64,000 nucleotides of DNA from Streptomyces lydicus (lineage in GTDB: Bacteria; Actinomycetota; Actinomycetes; Streptomycetales; Streptomycetaceae): contig NZ_JNZA01000007.1 in the NCBI RefSeq assembly GCF_000717345.1, forward strand, positions 124,001 to 188,000, read 5' to 3'. This document shows positions 61,917 through 64,000 of this stretch, piece by piece. The translations under genes and the position numbers were made by a program. The notes beneath the pieces are model-generated. The model made no database searches. It was given only the letters and a program-made list of their open reading frames with translations, and was not told the DNA's origin. The stretch's first letter is position 1. The number at the start of each line of letters is the position of its first letter.

Positions 61917-62183
61917 GGGGGACACCTCCGCGGCTGGCCGGGCGTGAGGGGTGCCCGGCGGGGGAGCGGTCGGGGAACGGGTGAGTGGGAGGAAACCGGC
62001 GCGGACACCGTAAGCCCATACGATCTGCTGCAAAGCGCCACACGCCGGGCATCGGCCGTCCGCCCACCCGGCTGCGTCCGAGGGCGTCCCCCATTCGCGG
62101 TAACGTGAGGCGCGATTCTGCAGTCTCCCGGCGGGCGCTGCCGTCGCTGGCGGCTCCGCCACGGGCCGTACCCGCGAGGAACC

Positions 62184-63215
62184 ATGCCGCAGCAGCAGCC
62201 CCCGGCCGTCTCCGTGATCATGCCGGTGCTCAATGAGGAACGACACCTGCGCAATTCGGTCCGGCACATCCTGGAGCAGGAGTACGCCGGCGAAATGGAG
62301 GTGGTGATCGCCCTCGGCCCGTCCACGGACCGGACCGACGAGATCGCCGCCGAGCTGGTGGCCGAAGACCCCCGGGTGCACACCGTGCCCAACCCCACGG
62401 GCCGCACCCCCGCCGCGCTGAACGCCGCGATCAAGGCGTCCCGGCACCCCGTCGTGGTGCGCGTCGACGGTCACGGCATGCTCTCGCCCAACTACATCGC
62501 CACCGCGGTGCGCCTCCTGGAGGAGACCGGCGCCGCGAACGTCGGCGGCATCATGCACGCCGAGGGCGAGAACGCCTGGGAGGACGCGGTCGCCGCCGCG
62601 ATGACCGCCAAGATCGGCGTGGGTAACGCGGCCTTCCACACCGGCGGCGAGGCCGGCCCGGCGGACACCGTCTACCTGGGCGTGTTCCGCCGTGACGCCC
62701 TGGAGCAGCAGGGCGGCTACAACGAGGAGTTCATCCGCGCCCAGGACTGGGAGCTGAACTTCCGCATCCGCGAGGCCGGCGGCCAGGTCTGGTTCTCGCC
62801 CGAACTGCGGGTCCAGTACCGGCCGCGCCCGAGCATCAAGGCGCTGGCCAAGCAGTACAAGGACTACGGGAAGTGGCGGCACGTGGTCGCCCGCTACCAC
62901 GCCGGCTCGATCAACCTCCGCTACCTCGCCCCGCCGGCCGCGGTCTGCGCGATCGCCGCGGGGCTCGTGGTGGGCGCGGCCGTCACCCCCTGGGGCTTCG
63001 TCGTCCCCGCCGGCTACCTCGCGGCCATCACCGCGGGCTCCCTCCCCGCCGGCAAGGGCCTCTCCGTCAAGGCCCGGGTCCAGATCCCGGTCGCCCTGGC
63101 CACCATGCACATGTCCTGGGGCCTGGGCTTCCTCACCAGCCCCCGTTCGCTCGCCAAGCGGGTCATCGCCAGCCGCCGCCCGGCGGTGCCGGCACCGCCG
63201 GCGGACGTGGAGTAG
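62184..63215 (+). CDS. Family 2 glycosyltransferase with C-terminal membrane segments
   Basis: A 343-residue GT2 enzyme. VSVIMPVLNEERHLRNSVRHI, the nucleotide motif VVIALGPSTDRTDEIA, metal motif VVVRVDGHGMLSP (DxH/D form), and EEFIRAQDWELNFRIREAGG as the catalytic ED/QxxRW-like region. The last 110 residues hold two to three hydrophobic segments (VCAIAAGLVVGAAVTPWGF). The donor and acceptor are unknown; neighbours point to a wall or lipid-linked glycan. ATG with GAGGA 3 bp upstream. Divergent from the LCP gene at 61916. Confidence 0.92.
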   Translation: MPQQQPPAVSVIMPVLNEERHLRNSVRHILEQEYAGEMEVVIALGPSTDRTDEIAAELVAEDPRVHTVPNPTGRTPAALNAAIKASRHPVVVRVDGHGMLSPNYIATAVRLLEETGAANVGGIMHAEGENAWEDAVAAAMTAKIGVGNAAFHTGGEAGPADTVYLGVFRRDALEQQGGYNEEFIRAQDWELNFRIREAGGQVWFSPELRVQYRPRPSIKALAKQYKDYGKWRHVVARYHAGSINLRYLAPPAAVCAIAAGLVVGAAVTPWGFVVPAGYLAAITAGSLPAGKGLSVKARVQIPVALATMHMSWGLGFLTSPRSLAKRVIASRRPAVPAPPADVE

Positions 63216-63236
63216 GGGACTCCTGTTTTTTCCCCG

Positions 63237-63265
63237 CCGGCCACCCCCCTTCGGGGGGTGGCCGG
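63237..63265. terminator. Terminator between the GT2 gene and the third LCP gene
   Basis: A perfect 13-bp stem CCGGCCACCCCCC / GGGGGGTGGCCGG with a 3-nt loop, between convergent genes. Confidence 0.85.
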
Positions 63266-63309
63266 GTGTATGTGCGCGGATCGCCGGCCCGCCAGAAATC
63301 GCCGGCCCG

Positions 63310-64000
63310 CTAGAAGGTGTACTGCGGATTCACCTTCATGCACGCCTTGGTGTCCTCGCCGTTGAGGGCGTCGGCGCTGTCGGGGGCCTTGTCCGCGGAC
63401 TTCCCGCCGTCCTGCTGCTTCGGGTACGTGGCACCGCTGCGCCAGTCGTTGCCGACCACCAGCTGCATCCCGGTGGCCGAACTCGACTCCCGGACCGCGC
63501 TCTTGGGCAGCCCGAGCGCCTTGGCGACGGCCAGCGCATCGCCGCGCCGGTCCGCGCCGTGGTACGTCAGGGTGGTGTCGGCCTGACTGGTGAGCACGGA
63601 GGTGGTGGACGCCGCGCCGTAGCCGAGGTTCGCCAGCTGCTGCTGGACGACCTTGGCGCGCCCGGAAGCCGGGCCGCTGACCGTGCTGTTGGTGCCGTTC
63701 TGCACGACAACCTCCAGCTGGCCCTTGGGAGTTGACGCCTTGGGGTCGGCCGCCGGCTTCTTCTTCCGGTCCTTGCCGTCGAGCGCGGTGTCGTTGCGCA
63801 GCAGCGCGAAGGTCGCGTCCGCGTCGCCGGGCTTGGGCAGGACGTACGCCTCACCGGGACCGTAGACCCACGGCATGGTCACCATCGTGATCCGCTTGGT
63901 CGGTACCCGGCTGAGGTCACCGCCCAGGTCGTAAAGCTTCTTGACGGTGTCGAGCCCGTTGTCGACGGTGAGTGCGTTGGTCGCGGCCTCCGCCAGGTCC
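63310..64000 (-). CDS. Third LCP family protein (C-terminal part), runs off the right edge
   Basis: About 230 C-terminal residues. The visible part begins within the LCP domain (TVDNGLDTVKKLYDLGGDLS, KRITMVTMPWVYGPGEAYVL) and continues into a LytR_C domain (GQLEVVVQNGTNSTVSG, VVQQQLANLGYGAAST, LTYHGADRRGDALAVAKALGL). The rest ends with a Lys/Asp-rich segment and ACMKVNPQYTF. The start lies beyond the window. Together with 57234 and 60468 it makes three LCP paralogues in 7 kb. Confidence 0.88.
   Translation of the reverse strand, partial: DLAEAATNALTVDNGLDTVKKLYDLGGDLSRVPTKRITMVTMPWVYGPGEAYVLPKPGDADATFALLRNDTALDGKDRKKKPAADPKASTPKGQLEVVVQNGTNSTVSGPASGRAKVVQQQLANLGYGAASTTSVLTSQADTTLTYHGADRRGDALAVAKALGLPKSAVRESSSATGMQLVVGNDWRSGATYPKQQDGGKSADKAPDSADALNGEDTKACMKVNPQYTF

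Noticed and set aside
61917..63110. Upstream extension of the LCP gene frame to 63110
   Set aside because: It is antisense to the GT2 gene and lacks protein-like features; GTG at 61916 has a strong ribosome site.

Overview
The window is a very GC-rich, gene-dense actinobacterial chromosome segment, almost certainly from the core of a Streptomyces chromosome. Supporting signs are the strong G/C third-codon bias, many GTG/TTG starts, 1-10 bp start/stop overlaps and several apparently leaderless genes. The clearest marker is a tRNA-Leu with a TAA anticodon at 1688-1769 that I recognise as bldA. It lies beside FtsX/LolD-type ABC transporter genes and near hut, purK-purE and SigB-type sigma genes.

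Layout. 1-1.2 kb: ABC permease (cut by the left edge) and ATPase. 1.7 kb: bldA. 1.9-5.9 kb: GT4 glycosyltransferase and a GT2-TagF fusion for a cell-wall polymer. 6.4-13.7 kb: housekeeping and unknown genes, including a BI-1 membrane protein, a thiolase, an SGNH hydrolase and cystathionine beta-synthase. 14-18.7 kb: NCS1 permease, cysteine dioxygenase, amidohydrolase and a divergent LacI regulator with a clear inverted-repeat operator. 18.8-20.6 kb: methyltransferase and an ECF sigma factor with a SnoaL-type tail. 20.6-27 kb: a quaternary-amine (OpuC-type) ABC importer, divergent from a histidine-ammonia-lyase-fold gene that lacks the Ala-Ser-Gly MIO triad, then an RpiR regulator. 27-31.5 kb: a DAP-decarboxylase-like protein and an ABC-2 exporter operon with a winged-helix regulator. 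31.7-37.2 kb: hutU, an M20 amidohydrolase, hutF and hutI. 37.3-39.5 kb: SigB/SigF-type sigma factor, STAS antagonist and kinase-type anti-sigma factor. 39.8-44.1 kb: four-gene operon for secreted and sortase-anchored surface proteins. 44.2-52.3 kb: POT peptide transporter, two-component system, GtrA, chagasin-like protein, purK-purE and dipeptidase. 52.3-56.1 kb: VOC protein, CGNR regulator, UDP-glucose dehydrogenase and acyl-CoA dehydrogenase. 56.3-64 kb: a lower-GC secreted protein and a cell-envelope group with three LytR-CpsA-Psr (LCP) proteins, a GT2 glycosyltransferase, VanZ and a thioesterase.

Most interesting part. The 20.6-25.9 kb unit pairs a betaine-type importer with a HAL-fold lyase whose MIO motif is replaced by Gly-Thr-Gly. 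Its control region carries a bipartite element also found before the NCS1 permease, and partly before hutU. A lyase without MIO fits a substrate that already has a good leaving group, such as a trimethylammonium betaine of histidine (hercynine or ergothioneine). The product would be urocanate or a relative, which is the entry substrate of the hutU operon 6 kb away. This is an inference from motif loss, neighbours and shared promoter sequence, not a demonstrated pathway.

Also notable are the bldA locus, palindromic repeats inserted in frame inside two genes (the ECF sigma factor and ugd), a surface-protein operon with a duplicated domain and LPXTG/LAXTG sorting signals, and a membrane-anchored chagasin-like inhibitor. 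No CRISPR array, insertion sequence, prophage or rRNA operon was seen.
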